Assembly: GCA_016217675.1 (NCBI GenBank)
Contig: JACRHC010000060.1
Location: forward strand, 1-41,277
From: Nitrospirota bacterium
GTDB lineage: Bacteria > Nitrospirota > Thermodesulfovibrionia > Thermodesulfovibrionales > UBA6898
Direction of reading: 5' to 3'
DNA: 41,277 nt
A model generated the notes under the pieces. The model had not been told where the DNA came from, ran no database searches, and was given only the letters and a program-made list of their open reading frames with translations. Position numbers and translations under genes: made by a program. Below are positions 27,435-35,167 of the stretch, piece by piece (position 1 is the first letter of the stretch; the number at the start of each line of letters is the position of its first letter).

Positions 27435-27464
27435 TTTGACTTCTTTTCAGTCAAATGATAAAAT
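27435..27464 (+). promoter_or_regulatory. folE promoter with an overlapping inverted repeat
   Basis: TTGACT (27436-27441) and TAAAAT (27459-27464) are 17 bp apart, 40 bp before folE. A 7-bp inverted repeat TTTGACT/AGTCAAA (27435-27441 and 27449-27455) covers the -35 box and spacer, so a repressor site is likely. The regulator is unknown. Confidence 0.7.
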
Positions 27465-27503
27465 CATCTGCCTTCAGGCTTTCATATACAGGGGTGCGAT
27501 TCA

Positions 27504-28067
27504 ATGGATATTAAAAAAATAGAAAAGGGCGTCAGACTCATTATTGAAGGTATCGGCGAAGATCCTGACAGGCCCGGCATGAAGGGCACACCCGGCAGGG
27601 TTGCCAAAATGTACGAAGAGATCTTTTCCGGTCTCTCCACCCCTACGGAAGAGATACTTCTTCCCATCGAGGGCGAAAGTCATGAGGAGCTTGTGCTCCT
27701 GAAAGATATTCCATTTTATTCCGTCTGCGAGCACCATCTTCTTCCCTTTATCGGCAAGGCCCATATTGCCTATATCCCCGGTGCAGGAAGGATCGCCGGC
27801 ATCGGAGAGCTTGCGAAGGCCCTTGAAGTCTTTGCAAAGCGACCTACCGTGCAGGAACGGCTCACTGCCCAGCTCGCCGACCTGCTGATGGAACGGCTGA
27901 AGCCCAAGGGCGCGATGGTCATTATTGATGCCGAGCACCTCTGCCTTTCGATGCGCGGGCTGAAGAAATCAGGGGCGCGCACGGTCACCTCAGCAGTAAG
28001 AGGCATTTTCAGATCAAAGGAATCCACTCGTCAGGAACTGCTTGAACTTATAAAGAAAAGGGATTAG
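27504..28067 (+). CDS. folE: GTP cyclohydrolase I
   Basis: 187 residues, normal length. Zn ligands are visible in [10 protein letters not shown] (Cys and His) and in HLCLSMRG (Cys), and the family signature [26 protein letters not shown] is complete in the middle. It converts GTP to dihydroneopterin triphosphate, the first step of tetrahydrofolate synthesis. It lies 54 bp upstream of folD and shares its promoter, tying folate supply to the C1 pathway genes that follow. Confidence 0.95.
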   Translation: MDIKKIEKGVRLIIEGIGEDPDRPGMKGTPGRVAKMYEEIFSGLSTPTEEILLPIEGESHEELVLLKDIPFYSVCEHHLLPFIGKAHIAYIPGAGRIAGIGELAKALEVFAKRPTVQERLTAQLADLLMERLKPKGAMVIIDAEHLCLSMRGLKKSGARTVTSAVRGIFRSKESTRQELLELIKKRD

Positions 28068-28121
28068 GAACTGAAGACCCAAACCCTGATCCCTAAACCC
28101 ATTACACAGGAGGAATTGAAA

Positions 28122-29027
28122 ATGAGTGCAAAGATCATCAGCGGCACGGAAATCGCCGCACAGATACGGGAAGAGTTGAAGAAGGAAGTTGCTGAAATGA
28201 AGGACAAAACAGGCGTGGTTCCGGGACTGGTCACTATTTTGGTCGGCCTGAACCCTGCGTCAGTAAGTTACGTTACTGCCAAACAGAAGGCTGCACATGA
28301 GATCGGTTTTTATTCGGAGCAGGACAGCCAGCCTGCAGATATTTCTGAAGCAGATCTCCTGAAACTGATAGACAAATATAATAATGATCCCAAAATACAT
28401 GGGATTCTTGTTCAGCTTCCGCTGCCAAAGCAGGTTGACGAGAAGAAGGTCCTTAACGCGATCAATCCTGACAAGGATGTCGATGCCTTTCACCCGGTTA
28501 ATGTCGGCCGCCTCATGATCGGTGGCAGCGAAGTGAAGTTCCTGCCCTGCACACCTGCCGGTATACAGGAGCTGATCGTACGCTCAGGCTTTGAGACGTC
28601 AGGCGCAGAGGTGGTTGTTGTCGGCCGCTCGAATATTGTCGGCAAGCCGATTGCCAACATAATGCTCCAAAAGGGCAAGGGCGCAAACTCGACCGTCACG
28701 ATCGTGCATACGGGAACGAAGAACCTCGATGCGCATTGCAAACGTGCTGACATCCTTATCGTTGCTGCAGGCGTTCCCGGCCTTGTGAAACCTGAGTGGA
28801 TCAAGCCCGGCGCATGCGTGATCGATGTGGGTGTAAACCGCGTCGGTGAGAAGATGAGCGAGAAGACCGGCAAGATGATCCCTATTCTGAAGGGCGATGT
28901 TGATTTCGAGGCTGCGAAGGAGATCGCGGGAGCGATCACTCCTGTGCCGGGCGGTGTAGGCCCCATGACGATCACGATGCTGATGAAGAATACCGTCAAA
29001 TCTGCGAAACTCGCAGCAGGAATATAG
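28122..29027 (+). CDS. folD: Methylene-tetrahydrofolate dehydrogenase / methenyl-tetrahydrofolate cyclohydrolase
   Basis: 301 residues from the ATG at 28122, with CAGGAGGA 8 nt upstream; the TTG two codons earlier is less likely. Catalytic Lys is in YVTAKQKAAHEIGF. Further signatures are VQLPLP, DKDVDAFHP, VVGRSNIVGKP (nucleotide-binding) and PVPGGVGPMT. It interconverts methylene-, methenyl- and formyl-tetrahydrofolate in the cytoplasm, directly before the reductase step encoded downstream. Confidence 0.96.
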   Translation: MSAKIISGTEIAAQIREELKKEVAEMKDKTGVVPGLVTILVGLNPASVSYVTAKQKAAHEIGFYSEQDSQPADISEADLLKLIDKYNNDPKIHGILVQLPLPKQVDEKKVLNAINPDKDVDAFHPVNVGRLMIGGSEVKFLPCTPAGIQELIVRSGFETSGAEVVVVGRSNIVGKPIANIMLQKGKGANSTVTIVHTGTKNLDAHCKRADILIVAAGVPGLVKPEWIKPGACVIDVGVNRVGEKMSEKTGKMIPILKGDVDFEAAKEIAGAITPVPGGVGPMTITMLMKNTVKSAKLAAGI

Positions 29028-29030
29028 CTG

Positions 29031-29066
29031 TAAGGCGGGGCTGTCCGCAGCCCCGCCTTATGTTTT
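29031..29066 (+). terminator. Terminator after folD
   Basis: A 13-bp perfect stem TAAGGCGGGGCTG/CAGCCCCGCCTTA with a 4-nt loop (TCCG) is followed by TGTTTT. It separates folE-folD from the hdr operon. Confidence 0.88.
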
Positions 29067-29098
29067 CAGGCGCTTATAAATATATTAAAAAACGTTAA

Positions 29099-29127
29099 TG
29101 GCAAAATTATAACCCGGCGATTATAAT
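29099..29127 (+). promoter_or_regulatory. Candidate promoter of the hdr-met operon
   Basis: TATAAT at 29122-29127 lies in an AT-rich gap 88 bp before hdrC. The hexamer 17 bp upstream (TGGCAA at 29099-29104) is a poor -35. Since a terminator precedes, a promoter must lie in this 150-bp gap, but this exact assignment is uncertain. Confidence 0.4.
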
Positions 29128-29214
29128 AGATTATATCCTTAGAAACATCGACGTTCCCGGCAGTGCCATCTCATGTTTTTCAGGAATTATTGATGAAGGT
29201 TAAAGGAGCAGGTT

Positions 29215-29826
29215 ATGTCAACGAAAACGTTGAACTATGATACGACTAATGCTAAATCTCTTCTGCGCGAGGTCTCGGAAAGATCGTCCCAAAACCTGTC
29301 TGCATGCTATCAGTGCCGCAGATGTGCAGCAGGCTGTCCGGTAGGAGAGGAAACGGGTGTTACGCCCGACCGCCTCATCAGGATGGTTGTCCTTGGTGAC
29401 AGGGAAGAAGCGCTCAATAATCTGCTCGTCTGGCAATGCGTTGCCTGCTATACCTGTGGAACGCGCTGCCCGAACAACATTCAGACTGCACGTATCACTG
29501 AAACGCTCAAACAGATGTCAAAAGAGGCCCATCTTGACCCTCTCAGGCCGCGTGTTGCTGATTTCCACAGCTCCTTTATGGCGGCTGCGGAACATGTGGG
29601 CCGTTTTAACGAGATCGAAGGCATGGGCCTGTATGAGGCAAAGACTGCGATCAAGGAACTGAAGAAGGGCGATCTGCAGGCTGTTATCGATGAAATGATG
29701 GGCCAGGCAAAGCTGGGCATGAAGATGATGAAAAAGAAGAGGATGCATTTCAAGGTGGACAAGGTGAAGAACGTTGCTGAGGTTAAGGCCCTGTACCGAA
29801 AGGCAAAGCAGGGGAAGGGGGCATGA
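29215..29826 (+). CDS. hdrC: Heterodisulfide reductase-like subunit C
   Basis: 203 residues. Two [4Fe-4S] motifs are clear: CYQCRRCAAGC (Cys31, 34, 37, 41) and CVACYTCGTRC (Cys75, 78, 81, 85). The C-terminal part is helical and basic. In HdrABC complexes HdrC wires electrons between HdrA and HdrB. GGAGCAGG precedes the ATG. It overlaps hdrB by 4 nt (ATGA). There is no methanogen context, so the disulfide substrate is probably not CoM-S-S-CoB. Confidence 0.92.
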   Translation: MSTKTLNYDTTNAKSLLREVSERSSQNLSACYQCRRCAAGCPVGEETGVTPDRLIRMVVLGDREEALNNLLVWQCVACYTCGTRCPNNIQTARITETLKQMSKEAHLDPLRPRVADFHSSFMAAAEHVGRFNEIEGMGLYEAKTAIKELKKGDLQAVIDEMMGQAKLGMKMMKKKRMHFKVDKVKNVAEVKALYRKAKQGKGA

Positions 29827-30704
29827 CCATGGAGATGGCCTATTATCCGGGATGTTCTCTGCATGCATCATCTCAGTTATACGACATACAGTGCAAGATG
29901 GTATTCAACAACCTTGGGGTTGCATTGAAAGAGATCGAGGACTGGAACTGCTGCGGCGCGACCGCTGCTGCCAAGACCGATGATTTCCTCGCCATAGCAC
30001 TTCCTGCGCGCAATCTTGGCATTGCAGATGCTACCGGACTTCCCGAAATCATGATCCCCTGTTCCTCCTGCTACAGCAGGACACTGATTTCGCAGCAGAG
30101 ATTATCCTGCGACCCGGAGATCAAGGATGCCATAAACGCTGAGCTTGGCAAAAAGATCGATGGGAAGATAAAGGTATCGAACATCCTTGAGGTGCTGCGC
30201 ACGAAGATCGATTCGGGCGAGATAGCGGCAAAGGCAAAGAAGAAGCTCGCCGGGCTCAATGCCGCCTGCTATTACGGCTGCCTGCTCACCCGTTTTCCAT
30301 GTGACGTACAAGTGTCCGATGATGTTGAAAATCCTCAGGGTATGGAGATAGTCTGCAAGGCGCTCGGCGCAGAGACCGTGGACTGGAGCTATAAGACTGA
30401 CTGCTGCGGCGCTTCTGCATCCGTAAACGATGCGGAAGAATCCCAGCTCCTTATGTCACGCATCTTTAAGGATGCGATCGCCCGCGGCGCCAACTGCTTT
30501 ATTTCAACCTGCCCGCTCTGCCAGTTCAATCTCGACGCATACCAGGATGAGGTCGGCAAAAAATACGGCATCGCGGAAAGGCTGCCGGTCTATTTCATTA
30601 CAGAGCTTATCGGACTTTCTATGGGATTCGATCCCATTGAGATGCAGATCGACAGGCATCTGACCGATGCAATGCCTTTGCTAAAGGAGTTGAAACTGAT
30701 ATGA
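29823..30704 (+). CDS. hdrB: Heterodisulfide reductase-like subunit B
   Basis: 293 residues with two CCG domains. The first has Cys11, Cys43-Cys44, Cys80 and Cys83. The second has Cys153, Cys194-Cys195, Cys230 and Cys233. In HdrB each CCG domain binds a noncubane [4Fe-4S] cluster and forms the site for disulfide reduction; all expected Cys are present. It overlaps hdrC and hdrA by 4 nt each, indicating coupled translation. In a MetVF-associated complex, HdrB may serve electron transfer rather than heterodisulfide reduction (inference). Confidence 0.93.
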   Translation: MTMEMAYYPGCSLHASSQLYDIQCKMVFNNLGVALKEIEDWNCCGATAAAKTDDFLAIALPARNLGIADATGLPEIMIPCSSCYSRTLISQQRLSCDPEIKDAINAELGKKIDGKIKVSNILEVLRTKIDSGEIAAKAKKKLAGLNAACYYGCLLTRFPCDVQVSDDVENPQGMEIVCKALGAETVDWSYKTDCCGASASVNDAEESQLLMSRIFKDAIARGANCFISTCPLCQFNLDAYQDEVGKKYGIAERLPVYFITELIGLSMGFDPIEMQIDRHLTDAMPLLKELKLI

Positions 30705-33700
30705 GTCTGCTTTCGAACTCAACAAAACGCGGTTCAGTCCTCATTGTCGGCGGCGGCATCGGCGGCATGCAGGCTGCCCTTGACCTTGCTGACAGCGGAT
30801 TCAAGGTGCATATGGTCCAGCGCGACCCGTCCATCGGCGGCACCATGGTCATGCTTGACAAGACCTTCCCTACCGGCGACTGTGCAATGTGTATGATATC
30901 GCCGAAGATGGTCGAGGCCGGCCGCCATCTGAATATTGATGTCCATACCCTTGCAGAGGTCACCTCGGTTGAGGGTGAGGCGGGTGACTTTAAGGTGAAG
31001 GTGAAGCTTGCCCCGCGGTATGTTGATGCTGACAAATGCACAGGCTGCGGCGACTGCGAGGTCAAATGCCCGAAGAAGGTCTTAAGCGAATTCGACCAGA
31101 AACTCGGCCAGAGAAAAGCGGTGTACTCGCTCTTTCCCCAGGCAGTGCCGAACACCCGGGCGATCGATGCAAGCCAGTGCCTCTGCCTGAACGATCCTGA
31201 CAAGAAACGCTGCCGCCTCTGCGAAAAGGCATGCAAGGCAGGTGCGATTAATTATGAAGACAAGGGCAAAGAAATAGAACTCAATGTCGGCGCTGTTATT
31301 CTGAGCCCTGGACTGGAGAGATACGATGCACGGGTAAGGCAGGAACTCGGCCTTGGCCGCTGGCCGAACGTTGTATCGTCCATCCAGTTCGAACGCATTC
31401 TCTCTGCGTCCGGCCCATATAAGGGCGTGGTACAGAGACCGTCCGACCAGAAGCACCCGAAGAAGGTGGCATGGATACAGTGCGTCGGTTCGCGTGACAA
31501 CCACAACGCAAACCCCTGGTGCTCGTCAGTCTGCTGCATGTACGCCACAAAGCAGTCGATCATTGCAAAGGAACATGACAAAAATATTGAACCAACCGTC
31601 TTCTACATGGAGATGCGTGCCTTTGGCAAGGATTTTGACAAATACGTAGAACGGGCAAAGAACGAATACGGTGTCAGATACCAGCGCGCCATGGTCTCTG
31701 CCGTTCGTGAAGAGCCCGGCACCGGGAACCTGCTCCTCAAGTATGCTGCTGAGGATGGCAAGCTTGCCACAGAGAACTTTGACATGGTGGTCCTCTCTGT
31801 CGGCTTTCAGCCGCATTGCGATGCAGAGGCCTTTGCCAAAACCTTTGGCATTGATACCAATCAGTATCTCTTCCCCAAGACATCTCCGTTTGCACCGGTC
31901 AGGACCTCACGTGACGGCATTTTTGCTGCCGGCATCTATCAGGGGCCGAAGGATATCCCGGAGACGGTCCTGCAAGGCAGCAGCGTTGCCGGCAGTGTGA
32001 TGGCCCTGCTTGCCGAAGCGAGGGGAACAGAGACCGTTGAGAAGGAATTGCCGCCGGAGACGGACGTCTCAGGTGAAGCGCCGCGGATCGGCGTCTTTGT
32101 CTGCCATTGCGGCACGAACATCTCGTCAACCGTGAATATCGACGAGGTGGTCAATGCGGTGAAGGACCAGCCGGGCGTAACCTATGTGACGAATACCATC
32201 TATGCCTGTGCGCAGGACAATCAGGACATGATCAAGCAGACGATCAGGGAGCAGAAGCTGAACAGGGTCGTTATTGCATCCTGCACCCCGAGGACTCATG
32301 AGAAGCTCTTTCAGGAGACGATCCGTGAGGCAGGTCTGAACAAGTATCTCTTTGACCTTGCAGATATCCGCGAGCAGTGCTCCTGGTGCCATAAGGGGCA
32401 GAATGAGGTCGCGACGAAGAAGGCGATCGGCATAGTGAAGATGTCTGTTGCAAAATCGCGGCTCCAGGAACCGCTGCATAGCGAGACGGTCGGCGTAACA
32501 CCTGCCTGTCTCATTATCGGCGGCGGCATAGCCGGTATGACTGCTGCGCTCTCGCTTGCTGACCAGGGATTCCCTGTGCATATTATCGAGAAGGATAATG
32601 AACTCGGCGGTCTCGTGCGTAATGTTTACCGGACGCTTGAAGGTCTTGATGTTCAGGAATTTCTGAAGGACAGGGTCGAGGCTGTTAAAGAACATCCTCA
32701 GATCACGGTACATACAGGCGTTGAGGTGAAGAAGACCGACGGTTTTGTCGGGAATTTCAACACAGCGCTGACCGATGGAAGCACGGTGGAACACGGTGCT
32801 GTTATCCTTGCAACCGGAGGCATTGAATACCAGCCGACTGAATACCTGTATGGACAGAGTCCGAATGTGATCACGCAGCGACAGCTCGAAAAGACAATCG
32901 CCGACGGTGTGAATCCGGCAGCGGGCGAGCGGTATGTGATGGTCCAGTGCGTTGGATCGCGCGAAGAGCCAAATCAGTACTGCTCGCGCATCTGCTGCCA
33001 GGATGCGGTCAGAAATGCGATTGCGATCAAGGAGCAGAACGCTGATGCAGAGGTCGTGATCATCTATCGTGACGTCAGGACCTATGGCCTGCGCGAAGAT
33101 TATTACAAGAGGGCCCGCGATCTGGGCGTTATTTTTGTCCGTTATGATGTTGACAATAAGCCGAAGGTGGAGCAGGCGGGAAACAGGGTCAAGGTTAAGA
33201 CCTGGGACTTCATGCTTAATAAGGATATCTCGTTTGATGCGGACTGGCTGGTGCTTTCGACCGGTTTGAGGCCTCATCCTACGACCGATCAGGTCGGCGC
33301 GATGTATAAAGTTACGAGGAATCCTGACGGCTATTTCCTTGAGGCCCATGTGAAGCTCCGTCCTGTTGATTTTCCGAGTGAAGGTCTCTTTGTTGCCGGT
33401 CTCGGCCATGCTCCGAAGAATATCGACGAGACAGTTACGCAGGCACTTGCCGCATCAGGCCGCGCAGGTGTGATCCTCTCTCATAAGAAGCTTGCGGTCT
33501 CGGGTATTATCGCAAAGCACAAACGCGAACTCTGCATGTCCTGCCTGAGCTGCCTGAGGGTATGTCCTTTTGGCTCGCCGTATATAGCCGAGGACGGCAA
33601 GATCTCGCACAATGAGGTCAAGTGCATGGGATGCGGCATCTGCGCAGGCATATGTCCTGCAAAGGCATTCCAGGTGAACAACTTCCGCGATGACCAGATC

Positions 33701-33751
33701 CTTGCCATGATCGATGCGGCTGCAGAGTCAGAGGCAGGGGTGGTGAATTAA
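30701..33751 (+). CDS. hdrA: Heterodisulfide reductase-like subunit A, long form with two FAD modules
   Basis: 1016 residues, well above the roughly 650 of archaeal HdrA. The first FAD module has GGGIGG at residues 17-22 and a Cys-x2-Cys at 61-64. A ferredoxin insert follows with Cys113, 116, 119, 123, and a further Cys cluster at about 160-178. The HdrA-type middle region has CHCGTN and ASCTPRTHE. The second FAD module has GGGIAG near residue 606. The C-terminal two-cluster ferredoxin has CMSCLSCLRVC and CMGCGICAGIC. HdrA is the flavin site of electron bifurcation. It appears to be a fusion of a QmoA-like half and an HdrA half. No in-frame stop. Confidence 0.93.
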   Translation: MSLLSNSTKRGSVLIVGGGIGGMQAALDLADSGFKVHMVQRDPSIGGTMVMLDKTFPTGDCAMCMISPKMVEAGRHLNIDVHTLAEVTSVEGEAGDFKVKVKLAPRYVDADKCTGCGDCEVKCPKKVLSEFDQKLGQRKAVYSLFPQAVPNTRAIDASQCLCLNDPDKKRCRLCEKACKAGAINYEDKGKEIELNVGAVILSPGLERYDARVRQELGLGRWPNVVSSIQFERILSASGPYKGVVQRPSDQKHPKKVAWIQCVGSRDNHNANPWCSSVCCMYATKQSIIAKEHDKNIEPTVFYMEMRAFGKDFDKYVERAKNEYGVRYQRAMVSAVREEPGTGNLLLKYAAEDGKLATENFDMVVLSVGFQPHCDAEAFAKTFGIDTNQYLFPKTSPFAPVRTSRDGIFAAGIYQGPKDIPETVLQGSSVAGSVMALLAEARGTETVEKELPPETDVSGEAPRIGVFVCHCGTNISSTVNIDEVVNAVKDQPGVTYVTNTIYACAQDNQDMIKQTIREQKLNRVVIASCTPRTHEKLFQETIREAGLNKYLFDLADIREQCSWCHKGQNEVATKKAIGIVKMSVAKSRLQEPLHSETVGVTPACLIIGGGIAGMTAALSLADQGFPVHIIEKDNELGGLVRNVYRTLEGLDVQEFLKDRVEAVKEHPQITVHTGVEVKKTDGFVGNFNTALTDGSTVEHGAVILATGGIEYQPTEYLYGQSPNVITQRQLEKTIADGVNPAAGERYVMVQCVGSREEPNQYCSRICCQDAVRNAIAIKEQNADAEVVIIYRDVRTYGLREDYYKRARDLGVIFVRYDVDNKPKVEQAGNRVKVKTWDFMLNKDISFDADWLVLSTGLRPHPTTDQVGAMYKVTRNPDGYFLEAHVKLRPVDFPSEGLFVAGLGHAPKNIDETVTQALAASGRAGVILSHKKLAVSGIIAKHKRELCMSCLSCLRVCPFGSPYIAEDGKISHNEVKCMGCGICAGICPAKAFQVNNFRDDQILAMIDAAAESEAGVVN

Positions 33752-33761
33752 TCTCTTTTCA

Positions 33762-33829
33762 GTCATTCCGGCTTGTCCGGAATCGGCTGTTCGGATGGAT
33801 TCCCGCCGCGCTTCGCTTGCGGGAATGAC
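33762..33829. repeat. MITE/REP-like palindromic element inside the hdr-mvhD gap
   Basis: The element is bounded by GTCATTCC and GGAATGAC in inverted orientation. It holds two inner hairpins, ATTCCGG/CCGGAAT (33765-33783) and ATTCCCGC/GCGGGAAT (33799-33826). A short T-run (CCTTTTT) follows, so it could also cause partial termination between hdrA and mvhD. Elements with these ends are widespread in bacterial genomes. Confidence 0.7.
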
Positions 33830-33896
33830 ACCTTTTTAGAGTGTAGCGTATTTTTTGAGCAGTGGCGAGTTACCTTACATAGAGAGGAGAATTTAG

Positions 33897-34391
33897 ATGG
33901 CTGATGTTGCAGAAGCAGCAGAGCAGACATTTGTTTCGACCATAGAGAAGCCGCATGAGATCCCTGCTGACTGGCAGCCTAACCTTCTGGCGTTTGCCTG
34001 TCACTATTGCGCGTTCGCTGCCGCTGACCTTGCAGGTGTCATGAGGCTTTCCTATCCGCCGAACGTCAAGATCATCAGGCTTCCCTGCACCGGAAAGCTC
34101 GACCATATCCATATCCTTCATGCATTTGAAAAGGGTATTGACGGCGTCTTTGTCGCCGGTTGACTGGTCGGACAATGCCATTACCTGGAAGGTAATAAGT
34201 TCGCAGCACGGAGGATAGATTACGCTAAGAAACTCCTGGGAAAGGTCGGCATCGACCCTGCCAGAGTTGAGATGTACAACCTGTCCGCAGCCATGGGACC
34301 AAAATGGGCTGATATGTGTACTAACTTTACGGAGAAGATAAGGAAGATGGGACCGTCACCCATCTGGTTCGCCACACATAAGGACCAATAA
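33897..34391 (+). CDS. mvhD: MvhD-like iron-sulfur electron-transfer subunit, probable selenoprotein (in-frame UGA)
   Basis: 165 codons with the UGA at 34161-34163 read as selenocysteine. Upstream the protein carries NLLAFACHYCAFAAADLAG and RLPCTGKLD. Then comes DGVFVAG-Sec-LVGQCHY, where MvhD proteins have GCxxGDCHY. After the UGA the frame stays MvhD-like (CHYLEGNKFAARR, then GPKWADMCTNF) to TAA at 34389. MvhD carries a [2Fe-2S] cluster and links HdrA to its electron-input partner. A SECIS-like hairpin follows the UGA. GAGAGGAG precedes the ATG. If UGA is a true stop, the product is an 88-residue fragment without its C-terminal half. SelB and tRNA-Sec genes are not in the window. Confidence 0.88.
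34180..34196 (+). promoter_or_regulatory. SECIS-like hairpin downstream of the mvhD UGA
   Basis: ATTACCT and AGGTAAT form a 7-bp stem with loop GGA (34187-34189). The loop begins 23 nt after the UGA and starts with G. Bacterial SECIS elements typically have an apical loop 16-37 nt after the UGA with a G in its first two positions, so this fits. The hairpin lies inside the coding frame. Confidence 0.72.
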
Positions 34392-34459
34392 AGGTGGATT
34401 CTGATAAGTTGGATTTTTAGGATTATTTTTGAGACTGTAAAAGACAAGGAGTCAATACT

Positions 34460-35167
34460 ATGATAGTAGGCGAGCAAAAGCCAATTGATGAAATCTGGGG
34501 GATGGTTAAGGACTTCAAGAAGGTCCTGGTCTACGGCTGCAACACCTGTGTTGCGATCTGTCATGCGGGCGGCGGCAAGGAGGCAGAGATCATAGCGTCC
34601 ATGCTCCGCATGAAGGCGGCGCAGGACAATGTTGACATGCAGATCGATAATGCTGCGATTGAACGTCATTGCGAGCCGGAGTTCTTCGAACCCCTTGACG
34701 AGAAGGTGAAGTCGTATGACCTTGTCCTTTCGACCGCATGTGGAGTCGGCGTCAACTTTCTCGCAGACCGGCTTGCCGGGACTATTCCTGTGTACCCCGG
34801 GATCAACACCAGCTTTTATGGCGGTGTGCCTGAGGCCGGTTTCTTTGTTGAACTCTGCGGCGGATGCGGCAACTGCATCCTGCATTTGACCGGAGGCATC
34901 TGCCCTATTGTGCGCTGTTCCAAGTCACTCATGAACGGGCCCTGCGGCGGCACTGACAAAGGCAAGTGCGAGGTGAGCAGTGAGACTGACTGCGCCTGGT
35001 ATCTTATTGTGGAACGGATGAAAAAGCTCGGTACGCTTGAGAAGCTGTTTGAGGTTCAACCCCCGCGTGACTGGTCAACCGGCACCCACGGCGGGCCGCG
35101 CAGGGTGTCGCTTGAGCATATTCGGGCGTATGAGGAACAAGAAGAAAAGAAAGCGGAGGGCAAATAG
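34460..35167 (+). CDS. metV: MetV, Fe-S/zinc partner of methylene-tetrahydrofolate reductase
   Basis: 235 residues. The Cys motif CNTCVAIC at residues 27-34 and the C-terminal Cys-rich region (CGGCGNC, then GGICPIVRCSK, then NGPCGGTDKGKCEV) match the methylene-tetrahydrofolate reductase C-terminal/MetV family. In Moorella thermoacetica MetV forms a complex with MetF, HdrABC and MvhD. AAGGAG lies 10 nt upstream of the ATG. metF starts on the very next base after its stop, so the two are translated together. Confidence 0.9.
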   Translation: MIVGEQKPIDEIWGMVKDFKKVLVYGCNTCVAICHAGGGKEAEIIASMLRMKAAQDNVDMQIDNAAIERHCEPEFFEPLDEKVKSYDLVLSTACGVGVNFLADRLAGTIPVYPGINTSFYGGVPEAGFFVELCGGCGNCILHLTGGICPIVRCSKSLMNGPCGGTDKGKCEVSSETDCAWYLIVERMKKLGTLEKLFEVQPPRDWSTGTHGGPRRVSLEHIRAYEEQEEKKAEGK

